Source: Paracoccaceae bacterium
GTDB lineage: Bacteria; Pseudomonadota; Alphaproteobacteria; Rhodobacterales; Rhodobacteraceae
Reading direction: 5' to 3'
NCBI GenBank assembly: GCA_958296035.1
Contig: OY282431.1
Span: forward strand, 3,084,037-3,148,036
DNA length: 64,000 nt
This document shows positions 46,026-56,300 of the stretch, piece by piece; the first letter of the stretch is position 1, and each line of letters opens with the position of its first letter. The notes beneath the pieces are model-generated. The model was not told the origin of the DNA, ran no database searches, and saw only the letters and a list, made by a program, of their open reading frames with translations. Made by a program: the position numbers and the translations under genes.

Positions 46026-49000
46026 TCAGCCCTTTGTCGCGCGGATTACATCATGTACCCAGGATGCCATGACCATGGATTCCTCATTGTTGGTGTTGAG
46101 CGGACGGGCGAGTCCCATGGCACGAATCCACTCGCGGATCGTGACAGGGTGCTTCTTCCAGAACTCTGGAGCACCGCCATCTTCTTCTTGCAAATCTTCG
46201 GCCGCAAGTTCAAAGCTAGTGTCTGTCAACAAGTGGTGACCATAATCGTTCTTGTCACTCAATCTTAACACCTTCCAGACGCACGACTCAAGATCCGGTT
46301 CAGATTTACGCAAACCAAGCGCAAAAAGAGCCGATTCAGTTCCTCCGTTGGACAGTACTTCATTACAAAGTGCTTTCCACTTCTCTACGAGAGTGCCATT
46401 CTTGACGTCTGAACGACGGATGCTAATTCGAGACAGGCCGTGGTCGATAAGCCAGTGAAAACCTGAGGTCAGTTTGAACACCTCCTCACCCGCAACTAGG
46501 CTGCCTGTGCGTGCCTCAATGCTATCAAATGCGTTTGCGATTGCGCCTTCACTCCATCTGCGTAACTGAAGCCCCGTTACCCTGGATTGGTTTAGTACAA
46601 AGTCGCGTTTCCTATCACTGAGCCACTTCCAGGAATCACCAGGACCGAGCAATAGGACGATGTGAGCCTTGGAATTTGTCGTGCAGATTTGACCCAGTTC
46701 CTTAATAAGTCGGAGGAATAGTGCGGAAAGTTCTCCGTCATGACGGATGAAGTCAAGCCGAACAACTGCATATCTGTGAGCTCTTTGACGTGGTCTTAGC
46801 AAGTTTCTTAGTTTCTCCACGAAATCATTTACATCTGCCAATTCAGCGTGTTGGACCTTCCCCCATTCCATGTTATTCCCGCTGTTTACTGATTCGCGAA
46901 GTAACTTGTCGATCTGGCGTTCAACAGCGTCAAGCCCAAGCGCTTTACTGCCTGTGATCAAAGTAAGCTGAAACGGTCGGTGTTGACCACAGATCTGGCT
47001 AACCTGCTCGTTGGTCAATGGACCAAATGCGATCGGCCTTCGATCCACGATTGGATGGAAATTCCGAGGATTTGGGCGGCTAATCCTGTCCCGTTCGATT
47101 ATTCTTAACAACTCGTCCTCAATCGCTTGCTGCGGCCCGAGCAGGCGAAGTAGGTTCGGGCTCCGTAGCCGATATGTGCGCACCGACTCTTTGTGTTCGC
47201 GTAGGAGCACTCCTAATCCCACCATTTCGTCAAGTACTGCACGAAGACCCAAAGCGTCCATGTCCTGAAAGACCGCCTTCCACCAGTCTTTACCTAACAC
47301 CATAAATTCAGACTCGCGTTGCGGTGCAGTCGGGTTCGGTGTGAGGACAAGCGCGTAGGTCAGTACCTTGTACCTGTCGTCAAGGTCCAAGGTCCAATCG
47401 AAGCGATTGCGAATATCTTCCAAGATCGAATTATTCTTTTCCACAGCGAGGAGATCCTCGGGCGTGATCGGTCTAATCGGTCCAGCCGTATCTGAGCGAC
47501 ACCCTTTGTCGAAAAGATTGTCCAAGAGACGGCAGCCTATTATCTGAATCAGCCCTGGATGGTAGTTCGTCAGTGAAAGAATTCTTAGCATCAAGCGCGT
47601 ATTCTCGAACGCAAACCCAAGAGCTCGAAGTGGTCGGATGATGAGGTCTTGGGCTTCTGCTGGAGGTAGGGGATTAACGACCAATTCTTCGCCAAGTTGT
47701 GCAAAAGGATGATTCTTCCAGCCGTAGTAGCGCTGTACGCTCTGGAGCCCCGCGAAGACGGCCTTGAACCTTCGATCAGTGTTGGCCATCAGCGAACGAA
47801 TGCGACGTATCAGGTCAAAATCGCGTGTGGAATCGCAATCAAGCAGATTGTCTGTCTCATCCAATAAGAGCACAATCCGCATATGATGCTTCTCGGAAAG
47901 CCGGGTCGAAATGCTGTTTGGTACCGCCTCAACTAACCGACTGTCCCTGGTGAGTATCCCATGCGAGAGTTCCCCAATTGCAGCACATCGAATGAGCTCA
48001 TCATACACTCGACGCCAGAAAACCTTTTTCATAGCATCATGCCCCTCGGAATCCGTACCTAGGTCATTCACATCAAGATAGACCACATAGATCGACTTTT
48101 CGGGGGCATTGTGCTTTCGTCGGACATGTCTCAACAGGGCGGACTTTCCAAGTTGACGTCCACCGAAAACAATGCAACTGCCGCGGCGGCGTATCAACGC
48201 CTCAGTCTCGTGGTCCCTTCCTACAAACATCTCAGAGGCGACATTTTCTCCTTTAGTGATATACGGGCGAACCCAAGTGAACGGAAGTCCTAGATTGAAG
48301 AACACAGGAAGACGGTTGCGTTGTCCACACAGGTGCAGAAGTAGCACAGAGTCGAAGGGGAGCACCGTTAGTCGAACGCGTGCAAAGTGTTTCTGCCACT
48401 TGTTTCGATAATTTTGGCTCTGGGGACGCAAGAGGAGTGCAAGGACAGGATAGTTCGCCAAACCTCGCGCACGGATGTATTCCTCAAACTGCTCCGGCTC
48501 CTTTCTGGTCTGGGAAACTACGACTTGGTAGCGAAGTTTATTCGTGGACCCAAATGCAGGGAGTGGTGATGCCGTAACAGGACTAAAAAGTGTCACACGG
48601 ATATGGGCAAAGCCAGACTGTGTCGTGTCTGCAACCTCAATGCCCCCTTTCTTAAGCGGCAAACCAATGAATCGAAGGAGTTCTTCCAGAGAGTTCTTCA
48701 ATTCGCTATGTGCCTTGGAGTATTGGAGATTGGTCAGCGAGTTCCAAATCTTGAGCGCGCTGGCTGCTTCATCTCGCCGGACGCGATCAAGCGAGCCGAA
48801 GGGAATGTTCAAGTATGTATTGCCCTTCTCTATGCTCTCTACCAGTTTTTGAAATTCTTTTTTCGTGGATAGAGCATTGCGGTAGCCACGAGCCCGTTCA
48901 AGGAACAGTTCAAGATCATTGCTGCTGCCGGTGGAGGCACGAACCATCGGATCTGGACCCTGTGCCGCTTTTCGGCCACGGTCGAGAAGATCACGCGCGG

Positions 49001-51416
49001 CCACATGATCATTATCATTTAGGCACTCTTTGAATGCCTTACGGAGGTACTCTTGATCTGAATTGGAGAGCTCCTTCATGACATCATTGAATTCGCATTC
49101 CAGCTTCTCTCTGCGCTTCAAAGCCATTTGCTCGAAATCGTTTACAACTTCACTTACTTTGCGAGAGATGGAGCGAAGCTCACCGTCCGCCGATTCCGAT
49201 TGCTTGAGATTTAGCCGTATGTTCTGAACAGTGTCGAGGAGCTTGCTTCGTTCTATGTTGCCGGAATAATCATCTGTAAATTCGTTTTCCTGAGCATCGT
49301 CACGCAGTTCGCCGAGAAGAAATGCATTCTCAATTTCAAGCTCAAGATCACGAAGCTTTCCCTCCAACTTCGAGCATTCGTCGTTTAACTTGCGCCGATA
49401 CTCGTCGCGTGCTCTCTCTCCGAGATTGCAGTTCTCGATGATGTCGCGGGCACGGCGATATTCCCGGCGGCTCATGCACTCGTTCAGAATCGTTTCCGGT
49501 TCCGGCTCATGCTCGGCATTTTCGGCATTGAGAATCGCCTCCCTCAGGATGCCAAGGTCTTTCTCCGCTGGTTCAAGATCATCCTCGAGAGCCAAACCGG
49601 GAAGGAGACGAAGATCGCCGTCGATAGAATCAACTCTCTTTGGTTTGCCGCCCGAAATGTGTTTTTCAATGTCCTCAAGTACGCAATTGAGGGCATCTAC
49701 AGCACCCCGGCTGTTGGCTTGTTCTAGGGCCCTACGTGTGTTCGGTAGCGTCTTATTGAGCATTTTGAATAGTTCAATTGATTTGATCTTGTCGCCGCCT
49801 TGATCGCCGTTGTCAGCCGCAGATATTAGACCGACCCATGTCTTTGAAAGTGCGAGAGTGTCGTGTAAATGGCGGGTAAGTTTGTCGCGAGCGCGCCCTT
49901 CGAGTGGACGCTTGAGGGACGTGAGTTCGCCATCGTTATGAAGTGTCTTGACGACTTGGTCCGGGTCCAGATGCTCAACGAGCGAACGTGCTTCGTCGAG
50001 CCGGTTGACGTGGCGGCCTTTAACAATAGTGTGAAGTCGATGCCACTCGGAACCGGTACGATAAAGGTATCGAACTGCAAAGTCGGCGGGGGCATACTGG
50101 AATCTGATATAGGGGACACGCTGGAGGAACCAGTTAGCGTCGCTTTCGAGTTTGTCCAACTGCCATTTTCGATTGGCACTTACCGGCACTTCGCCCAGGT
50201 CTTTAGGATGGATCTTTGCATTCTGGTGAACGCAGAGTTCACGTACACGCTGCATAAGCCGAGCAACCGGGGATCTATCGTCCGGCAATTTAACAGCCAG
50301 TTGGTAAATGTCTGGTGGAAGCGGATCCACGAAAAGGCACGAACCAAGCACTGATGCGGCTAATAACAAAAGCTCGTCATCGTTCCAGCGTTGTTTTTGC
50401 GCGAGACGGTTGAAGAAATGGAACAACACACCTGGACATGGATCGCCGGGTCTGATTCGTGCACCTTCGCAGAGTGCACCATAGAGGGCATGATTGCCGA
50501 GTTTATCGTCCGCGCGTGTGAGCCAGTAAGCTCGGGCGAAGCGGCGGGAACTGAGCATCCCATTGAGCGTTTTCACGGCGACTAAATGGGAATAGCGGTG
50601 AATTGATTCAGAAGTTTCCGATGAGGTCGGCGAGTCGTCACGATGCTCGCTGGTATCTGAAGCCTCACCAGTGATACACTGCACCGGCTTTGCATCCCCA
50701 GGTTGATGGACTTCTAACGGTCGCGGCTCTGCACCGATCGTGATCTCGGGGTTCGGAGCCGATACGCCGTCACTACCAACGGCGGGCAATTCCTCCGCCT
50801 CTGTATTGAGACTGTTATCGTCATCATCGAACCCTTCAGAGGTTATCGATAAAGGGTTGGCCGGCGTTGGTTTAGTTATTACGGGTTCTTGTGAGTTAGA
50901 TTCACGGAACAACCGCAAGAATAGGCTTTCGACTGTTTTGTACAGCTCTGTTTCGGCCGCATGAAGCTCGTTAATCTCCAATAGTAACTTGCCGCGTTCT
51001 ATCCGAGTCGACTTCGAGGACTGCTGATGCTTTTTTCCTAAACTGTCCACCAGCTCTTGTATGGATCGAAGATTGCGATCGATGTCTTCCAGAATCTCGG
51101 CTGCATCCTCTGGAGGATCGATGGTAAGTGTATTTTGCTCAACCCTGTCAACGTAGGGCTTCAGGCCAGGGCAATCCGACAGCACGCGCACATGTTGTTG
51201 CAAGATCGTTTGAAGGGGCAACGAGATTGCGGCAGATCGTTCTGCCTCCGCAGCCAAGGCGAGTTCCTGCAACTCGTCCACTAGGTCTATGAACTGGTCT
51301 ACAATGCCTGATTCCGGTCGCCGTCGGTTTGCATTTTCCAGAACTTGCCCGATTCGAGATAGGCAAGTCTCCCACTTCTTAATTGAGGTTGGCAGGCCAA
51401 TTCTCGCTGTTGACAT
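46026..51416 (-). CDS. Giant STAND-like ATPase
   Basis: 1796 residues. The N-terminal 200 are helical (QELALAAEAERSAAISLPLQ), then an acidic linker, then a long helical region. From about residue 1070 a STAND NTPase follows: EMFVGRDHETEALIRRRGSC, the P-loop VFGGRQLGKSALLRHVRR, YVVYLDVNDLG, Walker B RIVLLLDETDNLLDCD at about 1182, and FKAVFAGLQSVQRYYGW. A winged-helix-like part (NPLPPAEAQDLIIRPLRALGF) comes next, and a second P-loop-fold-like segment (LTLITGSKALGLDAVERQID) near the end. This is NLR-like. It forms a two-gene unit with the HEPN gene. Confidence 0.75.
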   Translation of the reverse strand: MSTARIGLPTSIKKWETCLSRIGQVLENANRRRPESGIVDQFIDLVDELQELALAAEAERSAAISLPLQTILQQHVRVLSDCPGLKPYVDRVEQNTLTIDPPEDAAEILEDIDRNLRSIQELVDSLGKKHQQSSKSTRIERGKLLLEINELHAAETELYKTVESLFLRLFRESNSQEPVITKPTPANPLSITSEGFDDDDNSLNTEAEELPAVGSDGVSAPNPEITIGAEPRPLEVHQPGDAKPVQCITGEASDTSEHRDDSPTSSETSESIHRYSHLVAVKTLNGMLSSRRFARAYWLTRADDKLGNHALYGALCEGARIRPGDPCPGVLFHFFNRLAQKQRWNDDELLLLAASVLGSCLFVDPLPPDIYQLAVKLPDDRSPVARLMQRVRELCVHQNAKIHPKDLGEVPVSANRKWQLDKLESDANWFLQRVPYIRFQYAPADFAVRYLYRTGSEWHRLHTIVKGRHVNRLDEARSLVEHLDPDQVVKTLHNDGELTSLKRPLEGRARDKLTRHLHDTLALSKTWVGLISAADNGDQGGDKIKSIELFKMLNKTLPNTRRALEQANSRGAVDALNCVLEDIEKHISGGKPKRVDSIDGDLRLLPGLALEDDLEPAEKDLGILREAILNAENAEHEPEPETILNECMSRREYRRARDIIENCNLGERARDEYRRKLNDECSKLEGKLRDLELEIENAFLLGELRDDAQENEFTDDYSGNIERSKLLDTVQNIRLNLKQSESADGELRSISRKVSEVVNDFEQMALKRREKLECEFNDVMKELSNSDQEYLRKAFKECLNDNDHVAARDLLDRGRKAAQGPDPMVRASTGSSNDLELFLERARGYRNALSTKKEFQKLVESIEKGNTYLNIPFGSLDRVRRDEAASALKIWNSLTNLQYSKAHSELKNSLEELLRFIGLPLKKGGIEVADTTQSGFAHIRVTLFSPVTASPLPAFGSTNKLRYQVVVSQTRKEPEQFEEYIRARGLANYPVLALLLRPQSQNYRNKWQKHFARVRLTVLPFDSVLLLHLCGQRNRLPVFFNLGLPFTWVRPYITKGENVASEMFVGRDHETEALIRRRGSCIVFGGRQLGKSALLRHVRRKHNAPEKSIYVVYLDVNDLGTDSEGHDAMKKVFWRRVYDELIRCAAIGELSHGILTRDSRLVEAVPNSISTRLSEKHHMRIVLLLDETDNLLDCDSTRDFDLIRRIRSLMANTDRRFKAVFAGLQSVQRYYGWKNHPFAQLGEELVVNPLPPAEAQDLIIRPLRALGFAFENTRLMLRILSLTNYHPGLIQIIGCRLLDNLFDKGCRSDTAGPIRPITPEDLLAVEKNNSILEDIRNRFDWTLDLDDRYKVLTYALVLTPNPTAPQRESEFMVLGKDWWKAVFQDMDALGLRAVLDEMVGLGVLLREHKESVRTYRLRSPNLLRLLGPQQAIEDELLRIIERDRISRPNPRNFHPIVDRRPIAFGPLTNEQVSQICGQHRPFQLTLITGSKALGLDAVERQIDKLLRESVNSGNNMEWGKVQHAELADVNDFVEKLRNLLRPRQRAHRYAVVRLDFIRHDGELSALFLRLIKELGQICTTNSKAHIVLLLGPGDSWKWLSDRKRDFVLNQSRVTGLQLRRWSEGAIANAFDSIEARTGSLVAGEEVFKLTSGFHWLIDHGLSRISIRRSDVKNGTLVEKWKALCNEVLSNGGTESALFALGLRKSEPDLESCVWKVLRLSDKNDYGHHLLTDTSFELAAEDLQEEDGGAPEFWKKHPVTIREWIRAMGLARPLNTNNEESMVMASWVHDVIRATKG

Positions 51417-51494
51417 ATTGAGACCTTTGATTAGCTTGCTTCATTTCCGTCGTTTCCTTGTATTCATTACAAGATTTTATCATGGGTCACCAGA

Positions 51495-51905
51495 TTACCC
51501 ATGAGCTGGTGACGGCCAGCAATTCTCATTATGGCATTTTCTTTTCCTGTCAGCGGTTGCACCGGTTGTCGAGTCTGGAACTGGGGCGGTGGTGTAAGCT
51601 CGACTGTGTACATTTTCTCGTTCAGGTCCACGTCCAGAAGATGTCGGTATTGGCGAGTGATCAAGGGCTTCGTCAAGCGGGAGCACGAGGCCGCCCATGT
51701 CTCCGACATCTTTCCATCGGTTTTGCCACGACCAGTAATAGACACGCATCAGGTCGCCTGAGCCTACCGGTCCGAGCCGGGCGATCGGTGCCTGCGTGGC
51801 GGTCAGGGTGAGCGTATAGCCGCCCCGTCTCCTGGTGACGGTCACGCCGCCGCCATTGTCTTCGTCAGCTTCTATGCGCAGCAAAATGGGGTTAGGATCG
51901 GTCAT
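51495..51905 (-). CDS. Small hypothetical protein, possible broken C-terminus
   Basis: 136 residues from the ATG at 51905. The first 80 residues look genuine (LLRIEADEDNGGGVTVTRRRG, RLGPVGSGDLMRVYYWSWQN, WKDVGDMGGLVLPLDEAL) and resemble small DUF3024-like proteins with aromatic strands. After LPLDEALDH the sequence is unlike protein, so a frameshift near 51650 is likely. It ends 78 nt before the STAND start. Confidence 0.45.
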   Translation of the reverse strand: MTDPNPILLRIEADEDNGGGVTVTRRRGGYTLTLTATQAPIARLGPVGSGDLMRVYYWSWQNRWKDVGDMGGLVLPLDEALDHSPIPTSSGRGPERENVHSRAYTTAPVPDSTTGATADRKRKCHNENCWPSPAHG

Positions 51906-51939
51906 GGCACGGTGATGTGTGCGGGCGTGTGTCTTTGTG

Positions 51940-52340
51940 CCGCGGTTGCGGGACCCGCCATGTGGCGGGCGCCGACACAGCCATCGCAGTCAACGCCACC
52001 CTCTTCAGCCGGCTGCGGCTTGACGCCAGGCCTGTATGACGCCCCCGAACCGCGGCACCAGGGCCAGCTGGGCAGGCGATCTGGTATCGGACCGGCAACC
52101 GGGCCAAAGCCATCCGATGGACCCTGGTGCGGGACCCGCAGGCCTTCTTCTGCACCAACCCCGACCTCGACCCGGCACAGATCATCGCCATCTTCGTGCG
52201 ACGCTGGCAAATCGAGGTCATCGTCCAGGAAACAGGCGCCCATCCCGGCGTTGAAACCCGGCACTCCTCGGCCTCTACAGCCTGATCTTCCTGTGGGCCA
52301 GCGATGTCCTCGCCAGGCCCCCGCAATCCTGCGCCATCGC
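51940..52340 (+). pseudogene. IS701-like transposase fragment
   Basis: The plus strand reads SRLRLDARLYDAPEPRHQGQ, then, after a shift, WYRTGNRAKAIRWTLVRDPQ, AFFCTNPDLDPAQIIAIF and RRWQIEVIVQETGAHPGVET. These match the C-terminal block of IS701-type enzymes (WVLIRDP...CTDLxLxPxQIxxxFVxRWxxExTFxExRxHLGxET) with the final catalytic glutamate. It lies against the small genes on the minus strand. Confidence 0.6.
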
Positions 52341-52406
52341 CACCGTGCGCTTTTATGTTTGGCCGACGTTAAGCTTTGCAAACTTGCCAGTTGTTGCAAA
52401 AGATAT

Positions 52407-52601
52407 TTAAGAAAGACGGCGAATTTCAATAACCGGATCCGCGTGACCATCGTTTCCGAATATTTCCAACCAGTTTACCGAGAGGCCGGTTTCGGCCTCG
52501 CGCAATACGAAAGCGCCACCTTCCACCTGAGCACCAACCAATAGAGAGGGTTTCACGTATCGTAGTACGTGGTCCTTGTCGGGAATTTCATTGCCAGTCA
52601 C
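52407..52601 (-). CDS. Small hypothetical protein, coupled to the upstream gene
   Basis: 64 residues from the GTG at 52601, which overlaps the previous stop as TAGTG. DHVLRYVKPSLLVGAQVEGGAF and LSVNWLEIFGND recall a small family in which a preceding gene resembles the one at 52601-53143. The end may be truncated by the IS701-like fragment beside it. Function unknown. Confidence 0.5.
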   Translation of the reverse strand: MTGNEIPDKDHVLRYVKPSLLVGAQVEGGAFVLREAETGLSVNWLEIFGNDGHADPVIEIRRLS

Positions 52602-53143
52602 TAATACAGTATCTCATCCAGCTGGAATGCAGAAATTTGTCGGAGGGTGCCAAGAAGTGTGTCTCGTCCATATGCTCTTGATACCGGAAGGTCAGCGTGT
52701 CGCTGTTTATACAAGACATACTGGATGAATCCGTTGTCTAGGAACTGCAGCCCGATGTGTGAGGCATCGTCACCCTTCCAGGTGGCACGAAGGTTGCCGT
52801 TTCCCAAGAGCGCCAGTCGGTCGAGACGTATGAGTGGGTTGTTGCGAAAAAAATCTTGAAGAGTTTCCCTTGATCCAGAGTTGAGAAAATAGCTCTAAAC
52901 GCAGGCCTGCTCTTCCAAGACTGAGATCCGATCATCGTAGGTAGAAACGGTGTCCGGTAGACTTCCTAGTCTAGTTTCAAGCTGTCGACCATAAGCGTCT
53001 ATTGGGTCCAAGAGACGAACGGGTATGTCTTGAGCATTTGGGAGAGAATTCACACATGGATTGAGAACGTGAGACGCATCCTCGGCCGGGTTCCAAGCGC
53101 GTGTCGAGCGCTTTCTGGGAGCGGCGGCAAGTGAGGCGGTCAT
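52601..53143 (-). pseudogene. Hypothetical protein gene with an in-frame amber codon
   Basis: One frame reads from 53143 (MTASLAAAPRKRSTRAW) to VLEEQACV, meets TAG at 52895-52897, and carries on in the same frame with SYFLNSGSRETLQDFFRNNP, LIRLDRLALLGNGNLRATW, HIGLQFLDNGFIQYVLYKQR and ISAFQLDEILY. No indel is needed. The second half is clearly protein-like. It is followed by the coupled gene at 52407. I do not know the family; it may belong to the helicase operon upstream. Confidence 0.55.
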
Positions 53144-53397
53144 GTTGTGCAGTTCTTCAATTGAAGCGGATCAACACATCGGCTGGCGAGTTGGATCCAA
53201 GTCTAGCTCGACATTAATGGTATGCGGACGCGTACACTAATATAGCGAGCGAGTGGTCAGCGTGCAATGCGGCTGGCTCTGGTCACCTGCCTATTGACAT
53301 CTTGCAGAACACCTTGATTTCATCTGCGGTCACATTCCTGCAGCTGGCACAACCGTTCTTGGCGGTTATAAACCGCGACCGAAATCACCAAGAATTG

Positions 53398-56300
53398 TCA
53401 TCCTGCTCCCGCATGCCGGGTGAGCACCTGAAGCGCCAGCTTTCTGTCCAGTTTATGATGTGCAAACTGATTTTGGTAACTGCGCAGGCAACCATAACAA
53501 CTGGTATCACAGTCACACTTACCCTCAACCCGTGCTCTTGCATTCTTGAGTACTTGAGCGAATACACTCGCTTGCTCCATCTGCACGACAAGTCCTGCGC
53601 CTCCTGGAACATTGTCGTAAATTATGATCGCAGCCTCGCCCGGATTATTGCCACCGGCGATTGTCACATTGAGGTCTGTATGTGGGACATCAAGCTCTTC
53701 AGATGCACCGAGCAGAACCGCATAGGCAACCGAGTAGGCGACCCACTCCTTGCACAAACCCGGGAACTGTAAACGCAACACGTCAGTGACCAGCTCGTGA
53801 CCGAGCGAAAACCCGTCCAGTTTGCCTCTGCATTCGGAACCGGATGGACTCTTGTGCGGGTAGATCTTCCTTGTCATATGCGCCCCACAAGAACGACAGA
53901 TTATGAATCCTTCCCGGTTCTTGCCTTCGCACAGCAATACCAGCGCACCTGTCGATGCCCTGGAGACCTGAACGTCATGCACGGACCTGATCTCGGGACT
54001 CCCTTCATCTCCAAATCCACGAAAAAACGGCCGTGTTGTGTAAAGTCTTTGTGCCCGTCCGCGCGGCTCTTTAGGTCTCTCGAACAGTGGCGTTACAAAT
54101 CCGAACTCGGGTATCAGGTACTTTGGTCCCTTCCATTCGCCAGGTCGCGTTCCTTCATTCCATTGTTCAAAGTTTCGCGCGTCATCATACTTATAGTGAC
54201 GGACCGGCCACGCTCTGCCAGTCACTGTCTTCAGTCCACATGATCTCCATTCCTTCTTGTTTGCGACCACCCTGCCACCAGGAGCGAATTCAGCAATAGC
54301 TTGAGACAGATCCCGCTGCAGAGAAACACCAGCCGAGTCACTGTCCTGGGAGCGCGTTTCGAGTTCAACCACGTCGACGGGGAACCCGTATTTCGGGATG
54401 ACCGCCTTGCGTGACAGAAAATTCAGGGTGCTTTCGCAAGCAATCGTTTTGAGTCTGCGTTTGGCCCTGTGAGCCTTCCTGTATTCTTGCTCCCTTGCAA
54501 ATAATTCCCGGTTCTTCTGCATTTCAAGAAAATCTGAACAGACTTCGTCCTCTACGCGTGCAAAGCGACTGTCTGCTCCGGCAATTTCGTTTACCCAACT
54601 GTCATCTCCAAGGCCTACCTGGTCGTGCATGGCTGCGGGTACGATCTGAAGTAACGAACGCTTCAACTGCTTGTTGCCTTCACAGGCATTCTTGAAGTCG
54701 GATACAGCGCGAGGACTTGACCATGAGTCCACGAGCGTTTCGACAGTCTTGAAGCGGTGTGCATCCTGCCTGAAGAACGTGGATAGCGCGGTTGCTGCCA
54801 TGTGCCGGCAAATTATCTTCTTGTTCGACAGCTTGAGACGAGGCGGTCGAACCCTCCCTTTGACCACTCGGTTTTCAGGGTCCTGATAGTGGTACAGATC
54901 GTGCGGATTGCGGCGGCAATATGTCAATGCGAGCCCGGTGTTTCCTCTTCTGCCTGCTCTCCCGACGCGCTGCGCATAGTTGAATGCTTCCGGCGGCACA
55001 TTGCGCAGAAACACAACATCCAGATCACCAAGGTCGACACCGACTTCAAAGGTTGTCGACGAACTCAGTAGCTGGATCTCGCCCTTCCTGAAATCCTCCT
55101 GTCTCTGCCTGGCCTTTTCGTTGGCAATCTGTGCTGTATGTTCCCGAGCAACCAATTCTCCAGGAAAGTCTGCGCGTTCGTACAGGATTCGATAGTGGTT
55201 CTTTTGTAAGCGACCAATGTCAACGCGTGACAGGCTGCCGGGGCATTGGTTTCGTGGACAGACATTGCGCACATTGAATGCACTCAATTTTGCGCAGGTA
55301 TCGCATTCCCACAATTCCTCAGGGCTGGCGAGCTTAACGCGCAACCAGCCTGGGTTAAGCCGGAAAGTGCTGTCCGGTTTTCCGAGAGTCAGAATAGGGT
55401 CACGAGGGTACTCCAGCAATGCGTGTGCAATTTCCAACATCAGCGTCTCCGCTGACGAATTCCTGTCTGAACCAGATTGTTCACTATTCTGGCCAATTCT
55501 GTGAAGGAAATGGGACAGCAATGCAGATCTTGGCGAACCCCATTGTAACACGTTTCGTCGCCCATATGGGGGACCTAAACAGTAGGCCTTCTGCGGCCAT
55601 GGCGAGATATTATCCCAAACAGGTGCCCAGGAATCCTCCGGCAGGTGCATGGCACGGCGTTGGCACATTTCATCCAGAAGATATCCGAGGAATTGTCGTA
55701 CTTCATCATCAGTGAATCGCCAGGGCGCGTCGCCCAGGGTACTCGGCAGGTTCAGGTCTTCGGGGATTTCAACAAACCATTTGACCAGACCTACACCACT
55801 CAGTGATAGTCGCCTTTCCTCTGTCATTGCTTCTCGCAACAGCGATGTCAGTACTCGCCGGTTCCGATTTTCCCTGGTATCCGACGATCCAAACAAGCCG
55901 ACCTGATCCCACTGCTTGAGCAATCGATTTGTGAGGTCACTGATTGACAGGCCGGTTTCAGCCAATGGCTCGGCCCTTATCGCCCGCAGCATCAAGTTGC
56001 GGTCACGCAGCTTTTCGTAGGACTCCTGGACATACCAGGCAAAAAAGGCGGCTTCCTGCCTACTGTCTGCAAATGCCAGAACTTTTCTTCTGTCCTTTGG
56101 TAGCAGTTCATGCAGAGCTGTGGCTATGACGGAATTGGGGCCGTCCGAACCGTGAATGATTTCCTGCACTGGATCGCCTATGCCGCCCCGCCGATAACCG
56201 CATGCCCCGCATTTTTCCAACTGATCGGCGTGATCCTTGCGAAGTTTGCATTTTTTGACACGAACCTCTGCTCTACAACCACATTGCAGGCTCGACCTGG

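Noticed and set aside
49869-50354. 161-codon plus-strand frame inside the STAND gene
   Set aside because: It is antisense to a long intact coding frame, has no family resemblance and no ribosome binding site; treated as a shadow.
53302-53772. 156-codon plus-strand frame at the helicase 3' end
   Set aside because: Mostly antisense to the DUF1998-like cysteine cluster of the helicase and without similarity to known proteins.
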